Source: Acinetobacter sp. HY1485 (lineage in GTDB: Bacteria > Pseudomonadota > Gammaproteobacteria > Pseudomonadales > Moraxellaceae). Taken from it: a DNA stretch of 64,000 nt. The first letter of the stretch is position 1; each line of letters opens with the position of its first letter. Where the stretch lies: positions 1 to 64,000 of the forward strand of contig NZ_JANKZG010000005.1 in assembly GCF_027568475.1 (NCBI RefSeq). Reading direction: 5' to 3'. Shown in pieces: positions 44,269-54,571 of the stretch. The translations under genes and the position numbers were made by a program. The notes under the pieces are model-generated. The model saw nothing but the letters and a program-made list of their open reading frames with translations, did not search any database and was not told the DNA's origin.

Positions 44269-44574
44269 TTATTTATTAGCTGATTTATTTACTGCATCTC
44301 TTAATGCTTTACCAGGCTTAAAATGAGGAACAGCTTTTGCAGAAACATCAACTGATTTACCAGTTTTGGGATTTCTTCCTACTCTTGGCTCACGGTGGTG
44401 TAATGAAAAACTACCAAACCCACGAATTTCAATTCGATCATTTGATGATAATGCATCGACCATTTGATCAATCATAATTTTTACCGCATCTTCAACTAAA
44501 GGTTCTGCAAGATGTGGATTTTTTAAAGCAATTCGCTGTATCAAATCAGACTTGTTAAGTGCTTCTTTAGTCAT
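44269..44574 (-). CDS. ihfB: Integration host factor subunit beta
   Basis: A 101-residue HU/IHF-family DNA-bending protein. [18 protein letters not shown] is the beta-arm with the intercalating Pro typical of IHF beta. It pairs with IHF alpha (not in the window). It sits after rpsA, the standard cmk-rpsA-ihfB order. Confidence 0.95.
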   Translation of the reverse strand: MTKEALNKSDLIQRIALKNPHLAEPLVEDAVKIMIDQMVDALSSNDRIEIRGFGSFSLHHREPRVGRNPKTGKSVDVSAKAVPHFKPGKALRDAVNKSANK

Positions 44575-44634
44575 AACGACCTCATTAATTTTAGCAACTT
44601 TATTAGTATATTAATAATAACCTGTTTAAATACA

Positions 44635-44672
44635 AAAAGGTAGCGCAGTATGTCTATACCACGCTACCTTTT
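44635..44672 (-). terminator. Terminator after rpsA
   Basis: The 11-bp stem AAAAGGTAGCG / CGCTACCTTTT with a 16-base loop and following U tract on the minus strand separates rpsA from ihfB. Confidence 0.82.
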
Positions 44673-44727
44673 ACAGTAATTAAATAAAAAGTATCAATTA
44701 GTTACACTAATATCAACTTTTACTTTA

Positions 44728-46401
44728 TTACTTCATTTGCGCTTTAATCAAATCACCAATAGTCTTAGGACCATTTTCTTGTGATGTAGATGTTTGGCGT
44801 AAGTTTGCTACAGCTTCGCGCTCTTCAGCTTCGTCTTTTGCTTTAACAGACAAGTTGATTGAACGTGATTTACGGTCAACATTGATGATTTTAGCTTCAA
44901 TTTCTTGACCAACTTCCAAGAATTTAGTTGCATCTTCAACGCGATCACGGTTGATTTCAGAAGCTTTTAATTGAGCTTCTACTTCGTCAGCTAATTTAAC
45001 AGTAGCACCACGAGCATCAACTGCAGTTACAGTACCTTTAACTAAAGCACCGCGTTCATTCGTTGCTAAGAAATCATTAAACGGATCGTTGTTTAATTGC
45101 TTAATACCTAAGCTGATACGGTTACCTTCAGCGTCAACAGATAAAATAACTGCTTCTACTGTATCACCTTTCTTGTAACGACGAATAGCTTCTTCGCCTT
45201 GTTCGTTCCAAGAAATATCAGATAAGTGAACTAAACCATCAATACCACCTGGTAAACCGATGAAGATACCAAAGTCAGTGATCGATTTAATCGTACCAGA
45301 AACTTTTTCACCTTTGTCATGGTTTTTAGCAAACTCTTCCCATGGGTTAGCACGAGTTTGTTTGATACCAAGAGAAATACGACGACGCTCTTCGTCTACT
45401 TCAAGAACCATAACATCAACTTCATCACCAATCTGAACTACTTTAGATGGGTGGATGTTTTTATTTGTGTGGTCCATTTCAGAAACGTGTACAAGACCTT
45501 CTACGCCTTCAGCAATTTCTGCGAAGCAACCGTAATCAGTTAAGTTAGTCACACGTGCTTTAACGATAGAACCTTTAGGGTAACGGCTCATGATCGCTAA
45601 CCATGGATCTTCACCAAGTTGTTTAAGACCTAGTGATACACGATTACGTTCACGATCAAATTTAAGTACTTTAACAGTAACTTCTTGACCTACTTCTACA
45701 ACTTCAGATGGATGCTTGATGCGTTTCCAAGCCATATCTGTGATGTGTAAAAGACCATCAATACCACCAAGATCAACGAATGCGCCGTAATCAGTAAGGT
45801 TCTTAATTGTACCTGTAACTGTTTGACCTTCTTCTAGTTGAGCAAGTAATGCTTCACGATCAGCTGAAGATTCAGCTTCCATTACAGCACGACGAGATAC
45901 AACAACGTTATTACGTTTAGCATCAAGTTTGATTACTTTGAACTCTAACTCTTTACCTTCTAAGTGAGTTGTATCACGAATAGGACGAGTATCAACTAAA
46001 GAACCTGGTAAGAACGCACGAACTGGACCGATGTCAACAGTGAAACCGCCTTTAACTTTACCAGAGATAACACCAGTAACGATTTCGCCGTCTTCAAAGA
46101 TTTTTTCAAGTTTAGTCCAAGTTTCAGCACGTTTTGCTTTTTCACGTGATAAAACAGTTTGACCCATGCCGTTGTCAAGTGCTTCAACAACAACGTCAAC
46201 ATTATCGCCAACTTGAACTTCTAATTCGCGTTGGTCGTTTAAGAATTCTGCACGGTTAACAACGCCTTCAGATTTAAGGCCAGTGTCAACAGTTACCCAG
46301 TCGTCATCGATGCTAACTACAACACCTTGGATGACTGCACCCTTTTCAACGTTTAAATTTAATTCGCTTTCTTCAAATAGGGCTGCAAAAGATTCGGTCA
46401 T
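44728..46401 (-). CDS. rpsA: 30S ribosomal protein S1
   Basis: A 557-residue S1 with six S1 (OB-fold) repeats, matching the E. coli length. Repeated phrases such as Val-Thr-Asp-Phe-Gly/Tyr-Gly and Ile-Ser-Leu-Gly-Ile-Lys-Gln are visible in domains 3-6. S1 brings mRNA to the ribosome. The gene is preceded by a structured leader (46430-46494), consistent with translational autoregulation known for rpsA. Confidence 0.97.
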   Translation of the reverse strand: MTESFAALFEESELNLNVEKGAVIQGVVVSIDDDWVTVDTGLKSEGVVNRAEFLNDQRELEVQVGDNVDVVVEALDNGMGQTVLSREKAKRAETWTKLEKIFEDGEIVTGVISGKVKGGFTVDIGPVRAFLPGSLVDTRPIRDTTHLEGKELEFKVIKLDAKRNNVVVSRRAVMEAESSADREALLAQLEEGQTVTGTIKNLTDYGAFVDLGGIDGLLHITDMAWKRIKHPSEVVEVGQEVTVKVLKFDRERNRVSLGLKQLGEDPWLAIMSRYPKGSIVKARVTNLTDYGCFAEIAEGVEGLVHVSEMDHTNKNIHPSKVVQIGDEVDVMVLEVDEERRRISLGIKQTRANPWEEFAKNHDKGEKVSGTIKSITDFGIFIGLPGGIDGLVHLSDISWNEQGEEAIRRYKKGDTVEAVILSVDAEGNRISLGIKQLNNDPFNDFLATNERGALVKGTVTAVDARGATVKLADEVEAQLKASEINRDRVEDATKFLEVGQEIEAKIINVDRKSRSINLSVKAKDEAEEREAVANLRQTSTSQENGPKTIGDLIKAQMK

Positions 46402-46429
46402 GTTATACCTGATAAAGTCAGCGGTCTTG

Positions 46430-46494
46430 GATCAGACAAGGCCGGTTTAGTTACACATAAGTACTGTCCCTTATTTCTGATCTGGCAGTACTTA
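46430..46494 (-). promoter_or_regulatory. Structured leader of rpsA with alternative pairings
   Basis: A perfect 9-bp inverted repeat TAAGTACTG / CAGTACTTA (46458-46466, 46486-46494) and a competing 7-bp pairing GATCAGA / TCTGATC (46430-46436, 46476-46482) overlap each other. In the rpsA leader this could form a pseudoknot or a switch. S1 autoregulation through leader hairpins is established in E. coli; this instance is inferred. Confidence 0.5.
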
Positions 46495-46504
46495 CGCAAA
46501 ATTC

Positions 46505-47185
46505 TTATGCCAATTTACTATTGATATACGTGACCATTTTAGAAAAAACTTCATCAATAGAAAGTAATGAACTATCTATGATATAAGCATTTTCTGCTGG
46601 CTTTAACGGAGCAACTGTGCGCTCTGTATCACGCTTATCTCTAGCTTCTATATTAGCTAAAATGGCTTCTATTTTAACATCTTGCCCTAAACCCTGCAAC
46701 TGTTTAAACCGTCTTTGAGCACGAGAGCCTGCAGATGCCGTTAGATATATTTTAGCTTCTGCTTGAGGAAAAATTATTGTTCCCATATCTCGTCCATCTG
46801 CAACCAACCCTGGAGTTTGTGCAAACTTTTTCTGACGCTCTAATAAAGCTTGACGTAGTTCTACAATAGTCGCAACTTTAGAAGCATACTCGCCTACTTG
46901 CTCTGTACGAATAACTTCAGTTACATCTTTTTTATCTAGAAAAATAGATAATTTTTGATTGTTTGGTTTAAAAGAAATATCTAGACTCTCAGCAATTTTA
47001 ATTGCTTTAGGTAAGTTTTCTTGTAGTTTATCAATTAAGTCTAGTTGTGCTAAAGACAGTCCTAATAAACGATAAATCGCACCTGAATCTAATAAATGGA
47101 ACCCATAATGTTGTGCTATTTTACTTGCTAATGTTCCCTTTCCTGATCCACTTGGTCCATCTATCGTAATAATCGGTGTCGTCAT
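46505..47185 (-). CDS. cmk: Cytidylate kinase
   Basis: A 226-residue nucleoside monophosphate kinase that phosphorylates CMP and dCMP. P-loop Gly-Pro-Ser-Gly-Ser-Gly-Lys-Gly-Thr at residues 9-17, then Ala-Asp-Gly-Arg-Asp-Met-Gly-Thr near 127 for CMP binding, and an Arg-rich lid (Arg-Asp-Lys-Arg-Asp-Thr-Glu-Arg). It lies 103 bp upstream of rpsA on the same strand. Confidence 0.95.
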   Translation of the reverse strand: MTTPIITIDGPSGSGKGTLASKIAQHYGFHLLDSGAIYRLLGLSLAQLDLIDKLQENLPKAIKIAESLDISFKPNNQKLSIFLDKKDVTEVIRTEQVGEYASKVATIVELRQALLERQKKFAQTPGLVADGRDMGTIIFPQAEAKIYLTASAGSRAQRRFKQLQGLGQDVKIEAILANIEARDKRDTERTVAPLKPAENAYIIDSSLLSIDEVFSKMVTYINSKLA

Positions 47186-47229
47186 TTAACTCACTCATTC
47201 ATATTTCAATTATTGCTATATTAACAAAA

Positions 47230-47721
47230 TTATTGTAGTTGCTTGAGTGCTTTTTTTTGTTCACGGCGTTTTTTAAAAAATTGACTCAATTGTGCTGCAC
47301 ATTGTTGCTGTAAGCACCCATGTTCAAATATGAATTTATGGTTAAAATAACCATTGTCTAAAAGCTGACGTGCACTCACTAATGCGCCTGCTTTTGGCTC
47401 TGTCGTTGCAAACACAACCCGGTTTATCCGAGCATGCACCAAAGCACCAACACACATGGTGCAAGGTTCTAAGGTAACATATAAAGTTGTATCTTCAGGT
47501 AGTCTGTAGTTTTTAAGCGTTTGACAAGCAGACTGAATAGCTAAAATTTCTGCATGTGCAGTAGGATTATGTGTTGCAATAGGTGCATTGCAAGCTTGAG
47601 CAATGATTTGGTTATTACTCACTAAAACAGCGCCAACTGGCACTTCATTATTTAAAGCTGCAATTTCAGCTTGTTCAAATGCATATTGCATCCACTTTTC
47701 ATCATTTTCACTAAATAACAT
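47230..47721 (-). CDS. tadA: tRNA-specific adenosine deaminase TadA
   Basis: A 163-residue zinc deaminase that makes inosine at position 34 of tRNA-Arg(ACG). The active site is complete: Thr-Ala-His-Ala-Glu-Ile (about 53-58) and Pro-Cys-Thr-Met-Cys-Val-Gly-Ala (about 83-90). It overlaps the end of the upstream hydratase-family gene by 11 bp. Confidence 0.93.
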   Translation of the reverse strand: MLFSENDEKWMQYAFEQAEIAALNNEVPVGAVLVSNNQIIAQACNAPIATHNPTAHAEILAIQSACQTLKNYRLPEDTTLYVTLEPCTMCVGALVHARINRVVFATTEPKAGALVSARQLLDNGYFNHKFIFEHGCLQQQCAAQLSQFFKKRREQKKALKQLQ

Positions 47722-48820
47722 GGTACTGCTTTAAAATATTATTCCAACTTTCAATATGGGTAATTGGTGGTGTATCACCCAAAATAGTAGTGAGCGTTAA
47801 TTTAGCAGGGGCTTTCCACACAGGAAGTAAATCTTTATCAACTAAACGAGCGCGTACACCTTCGACAAAGTCAGCTTGTTTGAGTTTCCAAACCGAAATT
47901 TGTGTTTCAAGCTCAAAAACTTCTTGCCATGTACGTGTGGTTTTTCCCCATTGCCACAATAACCAAGTCAATGCAGCTGTCATTGGCGAACCTTTTTTTA
48001 AGCTTTCACTCGCTTGGCGCAACCAATCACTTCTTGCATCGATCAAACTTAATATACCACAATAGTCTTGCTCAAAATTATCCCCTTTACATACTTGACT
48101 AAGGATATCTAAGGAGTTTTGTAATGGACCTGCGGGTAAGGGACGATGGATTGTATTTAAAGCATCATCTATGGCTCTAAAGGAGCGCGCAGGATAATGT
48201 TCCCAATTTACATTTAGAACTTTATCTAAAACTGTTTGTCGATCTACCTCACAAACATGCGTTGCCCAACCTATCGCATATGCACCTGCCGAAGTCATGA
48301 TTGAGCCTGTTAAACCTGTAAAAAGTCCAATTGTACCCCGATCTGCCAAGAAACGAGTGCCACCTACATCAGGATAAAGCCCAATGTGAATTTCTGGCAT
48401 TGCTAAACGTGAATATTGTGTGACTAGTCGAAATGGTGCTGCCATAAATAACCCTAACCCACCTCCCATCACATAACCTTCACCCCATACAACAATCGGT
48501 TTACTGTACTGATGAAGCAATAAATCTAATGCATATTCTTGTTTAAAAAACTCGTTTGCTTCCTCTTGCCTACCCTCTAGTACTAACTCACGTAGTTTAC
48601 GCACATCCCCACCCACACAAAATGCTTTTGGGGTTGTAGAATCTAACCAAATTGCTCTTACAGTTTCATCATACTCAAATTCTTTAAAAACACGAATTAA
48701 TGTATTTACAAGCTTACTATTTAAAGCATGAAGTGCATTTGGCCGATTTAAACGAATAATACGCCAACCATTTTTTGCTTCTTCTACGATAAGATCTTGA
48801 TTAGATTCTAATAATGTCAT
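47711..48820 (-). CDS. Enoyl-CoA hydratase family protein (3-hydroxyisobutyryl-CoA hydrolase-like)
   Basis: A 369-residue crotonase-fold protein. The oxyanion-hole segments Phe-Cys-Val-Gly-Gly-Asp-Val-Arg and Gly-Glu-Gly-Tyr-Val-Met-Gly-Gly-Gly are clear, followed by Met-Pro-Glu-x-His-Ile-Gly-Leu-Tyr-Pro-Asp-Val-Gly-Gly, which places it in the 3-hydroxyisobutyryl-CoA hydrolase group rather than plain hydratases. It may act in valine breakdown, but no valine genes adjoin it. ATG 48820 overlaps the ung stop (ATGA); the frame opens with a TTG at 48835. Confidence 0.85.
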   Translation of the reverse strand: MTLLESNQDLIVEEAKNGWRIIRLNRPNALHALNSKLVNTLIRVFKEFEYDETVRAIWLDSTTPKAFCVGGDVRKLRELVLEGRQEEANEFFKQEYALDLLLHQYSKPIVVWGEGYVMGGGLGLFMAAPFRLVTQYSRLAMPEIHIGLYPDVGGTRFLADRGTIGLFTGLTGSIMTSAGAYAIGWATHVCEVDRQTVLDKVLNVNWEHYPARSFRAIDDALNTIHRPLPAGPLQNSLDILSQVCKGDNFEQDYCGILSLIDARSDWLRQASESLKKGSPMTAALTWLLWQWGKTTRTWQEVFELETQISVWKLKQADFVEGVRARLVDKDLLPVWKAPAKLTLTTILGDTPPITHIESWNNILKQYHVI

Positions 48821-49524
48821 GCGTCCAATTGCCAATTTATAGGTTCTATACCATGCTTCTGCAGGTAGTGATTTGTTTTTGAAAAGACTTTACATCCAAA
48901 AAAACCGCCACGATTCGCTGCTAAAGGTGATGGGTGCGCAGCGGTCAGTACAAGATGTTTATCTCTATTAATTCTTTGTCCCTTACGCTGAGCATACGCT
49001 CCCCATAAAATAAATACAATATTTTCACGCTGTTCATTTAAGACATCAATGACATGATCTGTAAAAATTTCCCAACCTTGTTTTTGATGTGAAGTTGGTT
49101 GAGCGGCTTCTACTGTTAAAACGCTATTAAGCAATAAAACACCTTGTTGTGCCCACTGTGTCAGATCACCATGTCTAGGAATAGCAACACCTATATCGCT
49201 ATGTAATTCATGATAAATATTACGTAAAGAAGGTGGAATAGCCACACCACGATTAACAGAAAAACTTAACCCTTGGGCTTGATTAGGACCATGATAAGGA
49301 TCTTGTCCTAAAATAACGACTTTAACCTGAGGTAGCGGTGTAGTATTAAATGCGTTAAAAATTAATTGATTAGGTGGATAAACAACTTTTTGAGCCTGCT
49401 TTTGTTCACGTAAAAACTGACGTAAATTATCCATTTGTGGACTGACCAGAAAAGGTGCTAAAGCATTTTTCCACGTTGTTTCTAATTGTACTTTTTCTAA
49501 CTTTTGCTCTTGTTCAGGTGTCAT
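48817..49524 (-). CDS. ung: Uracil-DNA glycosylase
   Basis: A 235-residue family 1 UNG. The catalytic Gly-Gln-Asp-Pro-Tyr-His-Gly-Pro (about 76-83) and the DNA-pushing loop His-Pro-Ser-Pro-Leu-Ala (about 201-206) are intact. It removes uracil from DNA to start base-excision repair. Length matches E. coli Ung (229). It is coupled to the hydratase-family gene downstream. Confidence 0.96.
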   Translation of the reverse strand: MTPEQEQKLEKVQLETTWKNALAPFLVSPQMDNLRQFLREQKQAQKVVYPPNQLIFNAFNTTPLPQVKVVILGQDPYHGPNQAQGLSFSVNRGVAIPPSLRNIYHELHSDIGVAIPRHGDLTQWAQQGVLLLNSVLTVEAAQPTSHQKQGWEIFTDHVIDVLNEQRENIVFILWGAYAQRKGQRINRDKHLVLTAAHPSPLAANRGGFFGCKVFSKTNHYLQKHGIEPINWQLDA

Positions 49525-49533
49525 TTGTATTCT

Positions 49534-50130
49534 CTATAATTTAACTTGAAGTTCAACAGATGGATTTTGGAACATTTTCCCTTCTTTTAAATATTCATAC
49601 ATCTGTGGATTGCTCCATTCCGATTGAATTTGCTCTGAAAACACAATGCTATCTAAACTTAACTCACCCATTTGTAAATTTTCAATATCCTCCACAAAAC
49701 TTTGGGCATAACCTGTTTCTGTTTCATGCACAATCACAGAGTACACCTCAACATCACCTTCGCCATTTTGTGTTTGAGTTGAATGTAATACCTGTTGTGC
49801 TAGGAAAAAGAAAATACGCGAGAATTGCTCAGCAGATGGAGAAACAGGCAAACTTATCCAACGTGCGCTAAATTTTTGACATGCTTTTGTATAGTCGGCG
49901 CTATCTTGATTCCAAAAACAAATCGCATGATCAAAACTATCAAATAAGTCTTTGATTACCCCTTTGAGTAATCCAAAATCATAAACCATCTGTCCATGAT
50001 CTAATTTATTTGCTTTGAGTAATAATTCAATTTTATAGCTATGCCCATGAATAGAACGCTTACAACGATCTGACGTACAATTACGTACAATATGTGCATT
50101 TTCAAACTTAAATAGCTTACGAATTAACAT
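49534..50130 (-). CDS. 6-carboxytetrahydropterin synthase-type protein (QueD-like), long form
   Basis: A 198-residue protein of the 6-pyruvoyl-tetrahydropterin synthase family. The zinc ligands are visible: His13 in Asn-Ala-His, and His29/His31 in His-Gly-His-Ser-Tyr; Cys24-Lys-Arg precedes them as in QueD. A Glu in Val-His-Glu-Thr-Glu-Thr-Gly closes the site. It would make 6-carboxy-5,6,7,8-tetrahydropterin for queuosine. The family norm is about 120 residues; this one has an insertion and a C-terminal tail of about 45 residues. Confidence 0.83.
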   Translation of the reverse strand: MLIRKLFKFENAHIVRNCTSDRCKRSIHGHSYKIELLLKANKLDHGQMVYDFGLLKGVIKDLFDSFDHAICFWNQDSADYTKACQKFSARWISLPVSPSAEQFSRIFFFLAQQVLHSTQTQNGEGDVEVYSVIVHETETGYAQSFVEDIENLQMGELSLDSIVFSEQIQSEWSNPQMYEYLKEGKMFQNPSVELQVKL

Positions 50131-50160
50131 ATGCTTGTCATAATTTAGGAGATGCCTTTA

Positions 50161-50748
50161 TTATAAAGCAAGTGAAGGAATTTGTAAGGCTTGTTGGATA
50201 TAACGCTGTTTAAGCGTATGACGAGAGCCTAAATAACGTTGATAAAAACTTGAGTTAAGCAAAAGTGCAGCACCATAAGTCAATGCCCAAAGCGATGCTA
50301 AATAATCGCGAGGCGTAAGTTTGCTATTGGCATAGTGTAAATGCGCTTCAGCTATTGGAATTAAAACTTTTAAACTTTTTCTTCTAATTTGATACAACGT
50401 TGCAAATTGTTGCTGTAATCCATTTTGTTGTGATAATTTTTCTTCTAAAAAATGAAATAAAACAGTACGTTCGGGTTGATCCAAATGATAACCGACGAAA
50501 TAACTGACATATTGGTCAAACGGCGTATTGGATTGTGCTTCAAGTAAAGCTAAAAAATGCAATTGGTTTTTAATCAATAGATTAAGATAAAGTTCATTTT
50601 TACTTTTGAAATGCTTATAGATGGTACCTTTTGCAATATCTAACGCCTGTGCAACCATATCTAAAGTTAACTCAGTTTCACCATGTTCTAACAATAAACA
50701 TGCAGTCATATCTAAAATTTGTTGTTCACGCTGATGAAACTGATTCAA
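50161..50748 (-). CDS. TetR-family transcriptional regulator
   Basis: A 195-residue TetR-like protein. The helix-turn-helix is at about residues 25-45 (Leu-Asp-Met-Val-Ala-Gln-Ala-Leu-Asp-Ile-Ala-Lys-Gly-Thr-Ile-Tyr-Lys-His-Phe). The remainder is a helical ligand domain without a clear family. It starts with TTG, three bases after the tatD stop, with GAGG at good spacing inside tatD, so it is probably expressed with tatD. Target unknown. Confidence 0.85.
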   Translation of the reverse strand: MNQFHQREQQILDMTACLLLEHGETELTLDMVAQALDIAKGTIYKHFKSKNELYLNLLIKNQLHFLALLEAQSNTPFDQYVSYFVGYHLDQPERTVLFHFLEEKLSQQNGLQQQFATLYQIRRKSLKVLIPIAEAHLHYANSKLTPRDYLASLWALTYGAALLLNSSFYQRYLGSRHTLKQRYIQQALQIPSLAL

Positions 50749-50750
50749 AG

Positions 50751-51524
50751 TTAAGCCTCTTTTAATAAGCGCTCAAAATTTTCTGATGTTATTTTACCTA
50801 GTTTTTCTACACTACAGCCATATAAAGCTGCTAAAGCTGCAGCAACATGAGGAACATATTTTGGCTCATTAGACTTACCACGATAAGGTACAGGCGCCAA
50901 ATACGGACTATCTGTTTCGATAAGAAGTCGATCTAATGGAACTTGTTTTGCTACATCACGAAGATCTTGCGCATTCTTAAATGAGACAATACCTGAAAAA
51001 GAAATATAGTAACCACAATCAAGTACGGCTTTCGCTGTATCTAGATCTTCTGTAAAACAATGCAAAATACCATGTGTTGATTTTTCTGCACGAATAATCT
51101 CAAGTGTATCTTGCTTAGCTGAACGTGTATGTACCACAACAGGTTTCTTTACTTGCTTTGAAGCATGAATATGCCGTGCAAAACAGTCCTTTTGTTCTTT
51201 TACAAAATCTTGGCTATGGTAATAATCTAAGCCCGTTTCACCAAGCGCCCACACTTTATCAGACTGTGCAAGTTCAACTAAATATTCCGTTGTTGCACGT
51301 GCCATAACACTTGGGTCTTCACAAGGATGAACGCCTACACTATATCCAACATCATGATGTAGTGATGCAATTTTTGATAAAGCAAGATAGTCATCTAAAT
51401 CTACAGAAATTCCCATAAATTTAGTTACACCTGCTTTACGTGCCTCATCTAATGCTTTATTTAAACATCCATCATATGGTGTTAAATCAAGCATTGTTAA
51501 ATGGCAATGAGTATCTGTAAACAC
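50751..51524 (-). CDS. tatD: TatD-family metal-dependent DNase
   Basis: A 257-residue TIM-barrel hydrolase. Thr-Asp-Thr-His-Cys-His-Leu at the start, Gly-Glu-Thr-Gly-Leu-Asp-Tyr, Val-Val-His-Thr-Arg and Ile-Glu-Thr-Asp-Ser-Pro-Tyr give the two-metal site of TatD/YcfH nucleases. The order tatD-pilZ-holB is the same as in Pseudomonas, which suggests the YcfH subgroup. Confidence 0.92.
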   Translation of the reverse strand: MFTDTHCHLTMLDLTPYDGCLNKALDEARKAGVTKFMGISVDLDDYLALSKIASLHHDVGYSVGVHPCEDPSVMARATTEYLVELAQSDKVWALGETGLDYYHSQDFVKEQKDCFARHIHASKQVKKPVVVHTRSAKQDTLEIIRAEKSTHGILHCFTEDLDTAKAVLDCGYYISFSGIVSFKNAQDLRDVAKQVPLDRLLIETDSPYLAPVPYRGKSNEPKYVPHVAAALAALYGCSVEKLGKITSENFERLLKEA

Positions 51525-51535
51525 AACTACCTCAA

Positions 51536-51880
51536 TTAAATGGTATAACGTGGACGCGTAGAAGACATACTTCCTGCAAGCAATTTTTCAGCCTCTGCAC
51601 GATAATATGCACCTTTTTCACCTGTAAGTTGAATGGCAAAACCTTGTGGCTTTGTTCCCGTTGCACGTGCATTAATCCAAATTACTTTTCCTGTCAGTGG
51701 AATTTTTTGTGCTTGCTCAGGCAAGGTTGCAATCACAAAACGCTCCTCACCTAACTTGACATCAAGTTTAGATGGAATAAACAAACCACCACCTGTAACA
51801 AAGGGCATATAACTTGCTTGTAGCACATTACGATCTGGAATATTAAGTTGGATAATTCCGCCCATTTGTGGTTGCATCAC
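51536..51880 (-). CDS. pilZ: Type IV pilus assembly protein PilZ
   Basis: A 114-residue PilZ-domain protein. Like P. aeruginosa PilZ it lacks the N-terminal RxxxR cyclic-di-GMP motif and starts directly with the beta barrel (Gly-Gly-Gly-Leu-Phe-Ile and Ala-Thr-Gly-Thr-Lys-Pro-Gln-Gly-Phe-Ala-Ile-Gln). It is needed for pilus formation through contacts with PilB and FimX. It lies between holB and tatD, and its ATG follows the holB stop directly. Confidence 0.9.
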   Translation of the reverse strand: MMQPQMGGIIQLNIPDRNVLQASYMPFVTGGGLFIPSKLDVKLGEERFVIATLPEQAQKIPLTGKVIWINARATGTKPQGFAIQLTGEKGAYYRAEAEKLLAGSMSSTRPRYTI

Positions 51881-52855
51881 TTACTCTCCGTTAATATTCA
51901 TAAACAAAGTAAACAACTGATCAAGCATTAAATTGGTTTGGACATTCTGTCTATTTAATTGCTTATTTTTTTGTACCTGTTCATGAAGATGAAATAGTTG
52001 TTCTAAAGAATAAAAACGAACAATTTCTGAAAAATCTAAATCTGTGTTTTTGATATGCTGTTGTAGTTTGACACAAATAATATCTGCTAACAAATATTCA
52101 AGCATCGTTTGAAAATCATAAAAACTCAGTGTTTTTGTCCATTTAGTGGCATACTTCATGGGCGTATCTTTGTGCTTTACAATTTTTATCCAATCTTCTA
52201 AAAATTCTTGCCGATGCGTCAACCATACATGCTCTTTAAGTGCCTGTAATGGCATACCATTACCCAATGCAAGTTTTAAATCTACTTGCGCATCATCAGA
52301 CAATTGTTTTTTTACATATGAATAGGCTTGCTGATAAGTCATGCGATCTAACGCATAACGCTGTAGTCGGCTACGAATTGTGGCTGGTAGTTTTAAAAAA
52401 TGCTCCGTCACTAAAATTAAAATAGTACGATCACCTGGCTCTTCAAGTGTTTTAAGCAGTGCATTTGCTGCTGCCGTATTTAAACGATCGGCAGGTTCTA
52501 TCACAACAACGCGCCAACCCTCGCCTGTTTGTTGAATAAAAGGTTGTAACTCTCTAATTTTATCAATTTTGATGCTAGGTTGAGTTTTCTTTTCTTCATC
52601 AACTGTAATGTGTAAATAATTAGGATGTGTATTAGATTTTAACCATAAACAGCTTGAGCATTGCCCACATGCTTGCTGAGGTTGTTTATCTAAACATAAA
52701 ACCCAAGCAACAAAATGGGAAGTAAAATCTAATTTACCGCAGCCGTTTTTACCAAAAAATAATAATCCATGCGCTATATCAGGAAAACGATTTGTAAGTT
52801 GTTGCCAAGGTGTTTTTTGCCAAGGATAGACGTCATTCAGTTTGAAAAATGTCAT
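51881..52855 (-). CDS. holB: DNA polymerase III subunit delta'
   Basis: A 324-residue clamp-loader subunit. The P-loop-like Gly-Lys-Asn-Gly-Cys-Gly-Lys is followed by a zinc module (Cys-Gly-Gln-Cys-Ser-Ser-Cys), then Leu-Lys-Thr-Leu-Glu-Glu-Pro and a Ser-Arg-Leu-Gln sensor. Delta' helps load the beta clamp. Its start overlaps the kdsB stop (ATGA), so both belong to one transcription unit with lpxK. Confidence 0.9.
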   Translation of the reverse strand: MTFFKLNDVYPWQKTPWQQLTNRFPDIAHGLLFFGKNGCGKLDFTSHFVAWVLCLDKQPQQACGQCSSCLWLKSNTHPNYLHITVDEEKKTQPSIKIDKIRELQPFIQQTGEGWRVVVIEPADRLNTAAANALLKTLEEPGDRTILILVTEHFLKLPATIRSRLQRYALDRMTYQQAYSYVKKQLSDDAQVDLKLALGNGMPLQALKEHVWLTHRQEFLEDWIKIVKHKDTPMKYATKWTKTLSFYDFQTMLEYLLADIICVKLQQHIKNTDLDFSEIVRFYSLEQLFHLHEQVQKNKQLNRQNVQTNLMLDQLFTLFMNINGE

Positions 52856-53598
52856 TCAAATACCGATTTATCCAATGCATTTAAACGATCTAAATCTTGT
52901 TGAGTATCAACACCCGGTGGCAAACTTACCACTGCAACATCAATTGCAATTCGGTGCCCATTTTCTAACACACGCAATTGCTCTAAAGATTCAAGTTGTT
53001 CTAAATGCCCCTGTTGCCATGTCACGTATTCTTGTAGCAGTTGTACTCGATACGCATAAAGCCCTAAATGACGAAATGCTTGATGATGCTGATTTTGACA
53101 ATCACGCGCGTAAGGAATACTCGCACGGCTAAAATATAAAGCTTCATTATGTTGTGACATCACGACTTTCACAATGCTATCACGCTTAAACTCATCTATT
53201 GTATGAATGGGCTCGCATAGTGTTGCCATAGAACATTGCTGTTTCTGCTCTAACAAAGATGCAACTTGTTTAACTAATTGGGCAGGAAGTAATGGCTCAT
53301 CACCTTGTACATTTACAATAATATCTTGTGCAGACCAACCTTTAATTTTTGCAACTTCACTTAGTCGATCTGTACCTGATGGATGATCATCACGCGTTAA
53401 CACCACATCAATGTTTTCATTATGGCAAATTTGAGCAATTTGCTCATTATCCGTTGCAACACATAAACTATCGAATCCATCAACTTTTTTTGCTTGATCA
53501 ACCACACGTAAAATCATTTCACGCTCATGAATTTTAAGTAGTGGTTTACCTGGCAATCTCGAACTTGCAAAACGAGCAGGAATAACGATGTGTTTCAT
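52852..53598 (-). CDS. kdsB: 3-deoxy-manno-octulosonate cytidylyltransferase
   Basis: A 248-residue CMP-Kdo synthetase that activates Kdo for the LPS inner core. It begins [15 protein letters not shown], the CTP-binding motif. Asn-Val-Gln-Gly-Asp-Glu-Pro supplies the metal Asp. It overlaps both lpxK and holB by four bases, so this block is translated as a chain. Confidence 0.96.
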   Translation of the reverse strand: MKHIVIPARFASSRLPGKPLLKIHEREMILRVVDQAKKVDGFDSLCVATDNEQIAQICHNENIDVVLTRDDHPSGTDRLSEVAKIKGWSAQDIIVNVQGDEPLLPAQLVKQVASLLEQKQQCSMATLCEPIHTIDEFKRDSIVKVVMSQHNEALYFSRASIPYARDCQNQHHQAFRHLGLYAYRVQLLQEYVTWQQGHLEQLESLEQLRVLENGHRIAIDVAVVSLPPGVDTQQDLDRLNALDKSVFE

Positions 53599-54569
53599 AC
53601 TAAAAACCTAGATAATTGTTGTTGTAGATGCGTATAACAAGCATCTGACAAAATTGCATCAACGGGTAAGACCCAAACTTTATGCTTACAGTGTAAATCT
53701 TTTAACTTCACTGCATCTTTTTCAGTCGTAATAATAGGCAAGTCATCATTAAAAGAAATATCTTGAGACGTATAAGTATGATGATCTTCAAATTCATGCT
53801 TGATCAAATTTTTTAAACCCAAAATATTCAAACTTTTATAAAAACGTTCAGGGTAACCAATGCCAACGACCACATGGAAATATTCAAGTGGATTAAACTT
53901 ATCTGTACCTTGATGCAATAAATACGGTTGACCTAAAGCCAAATGCATATTTAAGGATGCTGTACTCTTTGGATTATGCTCAATTACAGTACTGTTTTTA
54001 AGCTTACTGATAGGTTCTCTTAAAAAACCTTCAGGAAGTAAGCGCTGATTTCCCAAACCACGCTGTGTATCTAATACAATCCATTCTATTTGGCGTGCTA
54101 ATGCCCAATGTTGTAAACCATCATCACTTAAAATTAAATCTAGTTGATAATGATTGAGTAATAATTCAATAGCTTCTTGACGATTTGCCCCAACCGCCAT
54201 TGGCACTTGTGTCTTTTGTACAATCAGCGCAGGCTCATCACCGACTTGTAAAACGGTTTTACCTGCTACCAATGTAGGAAATGGACCTTTACCACCGTAA
54301 CCACGGCTAATTACACCCACTTTAATCTTGTGCATTTGAAGATACTTAACAAGCGCAATTAATAAAGGGGTTTTACCACTTCCCCCAATCGTAATATTAC
54401 CCACCACCATAACAGGAATCGGAGCAGTATAAATTGGTTTCTTGCCTGATAAATATTGTTGCTTCTTGTAGTTAAAAGCTACACCATACAAAAATGATAA
54501 AGGACGTAATAATTTTAGCCACTTTGCCTGTGAATTCCACGCATTTTGTATGATGTGTGCAAGATCCAT
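53595..54569 (-). CDS. lpxK: Tetraacyldisaccharide 4'-kinase
   Basis: A 324-residue membrane-associated kinase that adds the 4'-phosphate of lipid A. An N-terminal hydrophobic helix is followed by the P-loop [10 protein letters not shown] (about 58-67) and Ser-Arg-Gly-Tyr-Gly-Gly; Ser-Asp-Asp-Gly-Leu-Gln-His is a typical LpxK motif. It is placed between msbA and kdsB as usual. Confidence 0.95.
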   Translation of the reverse strand: MDLAHIIQNAWNSQAKWLKLLRPLSFLYGVAFNYKKQQYLSGKKPIYTAPIPVMVVGNITIGGSGKTPLLIALVKYLQMHKIKVGVISRGYGGKGPFPTLVAGKTVLQVGDEPALIVQKTQVPMAVGANRQEAIELLLNHYQLDLILSDDGLQHWALARQIEWIVLDTQRGLGNQRLLPEGFLREPISKLKNSTVIEHNPKSTASLNMHLALGQPYLLHQGTDKFNPLEYFHVVVGIGYPERFYKSLNILGLKNLIKHEFEDHHTYTSQDISFNDDLPIITTEKDAVKLKDLHCKHKVWVLPVDAILSDACYTHLQQQLSRFLV

Positions 54570-54571
54570 TA

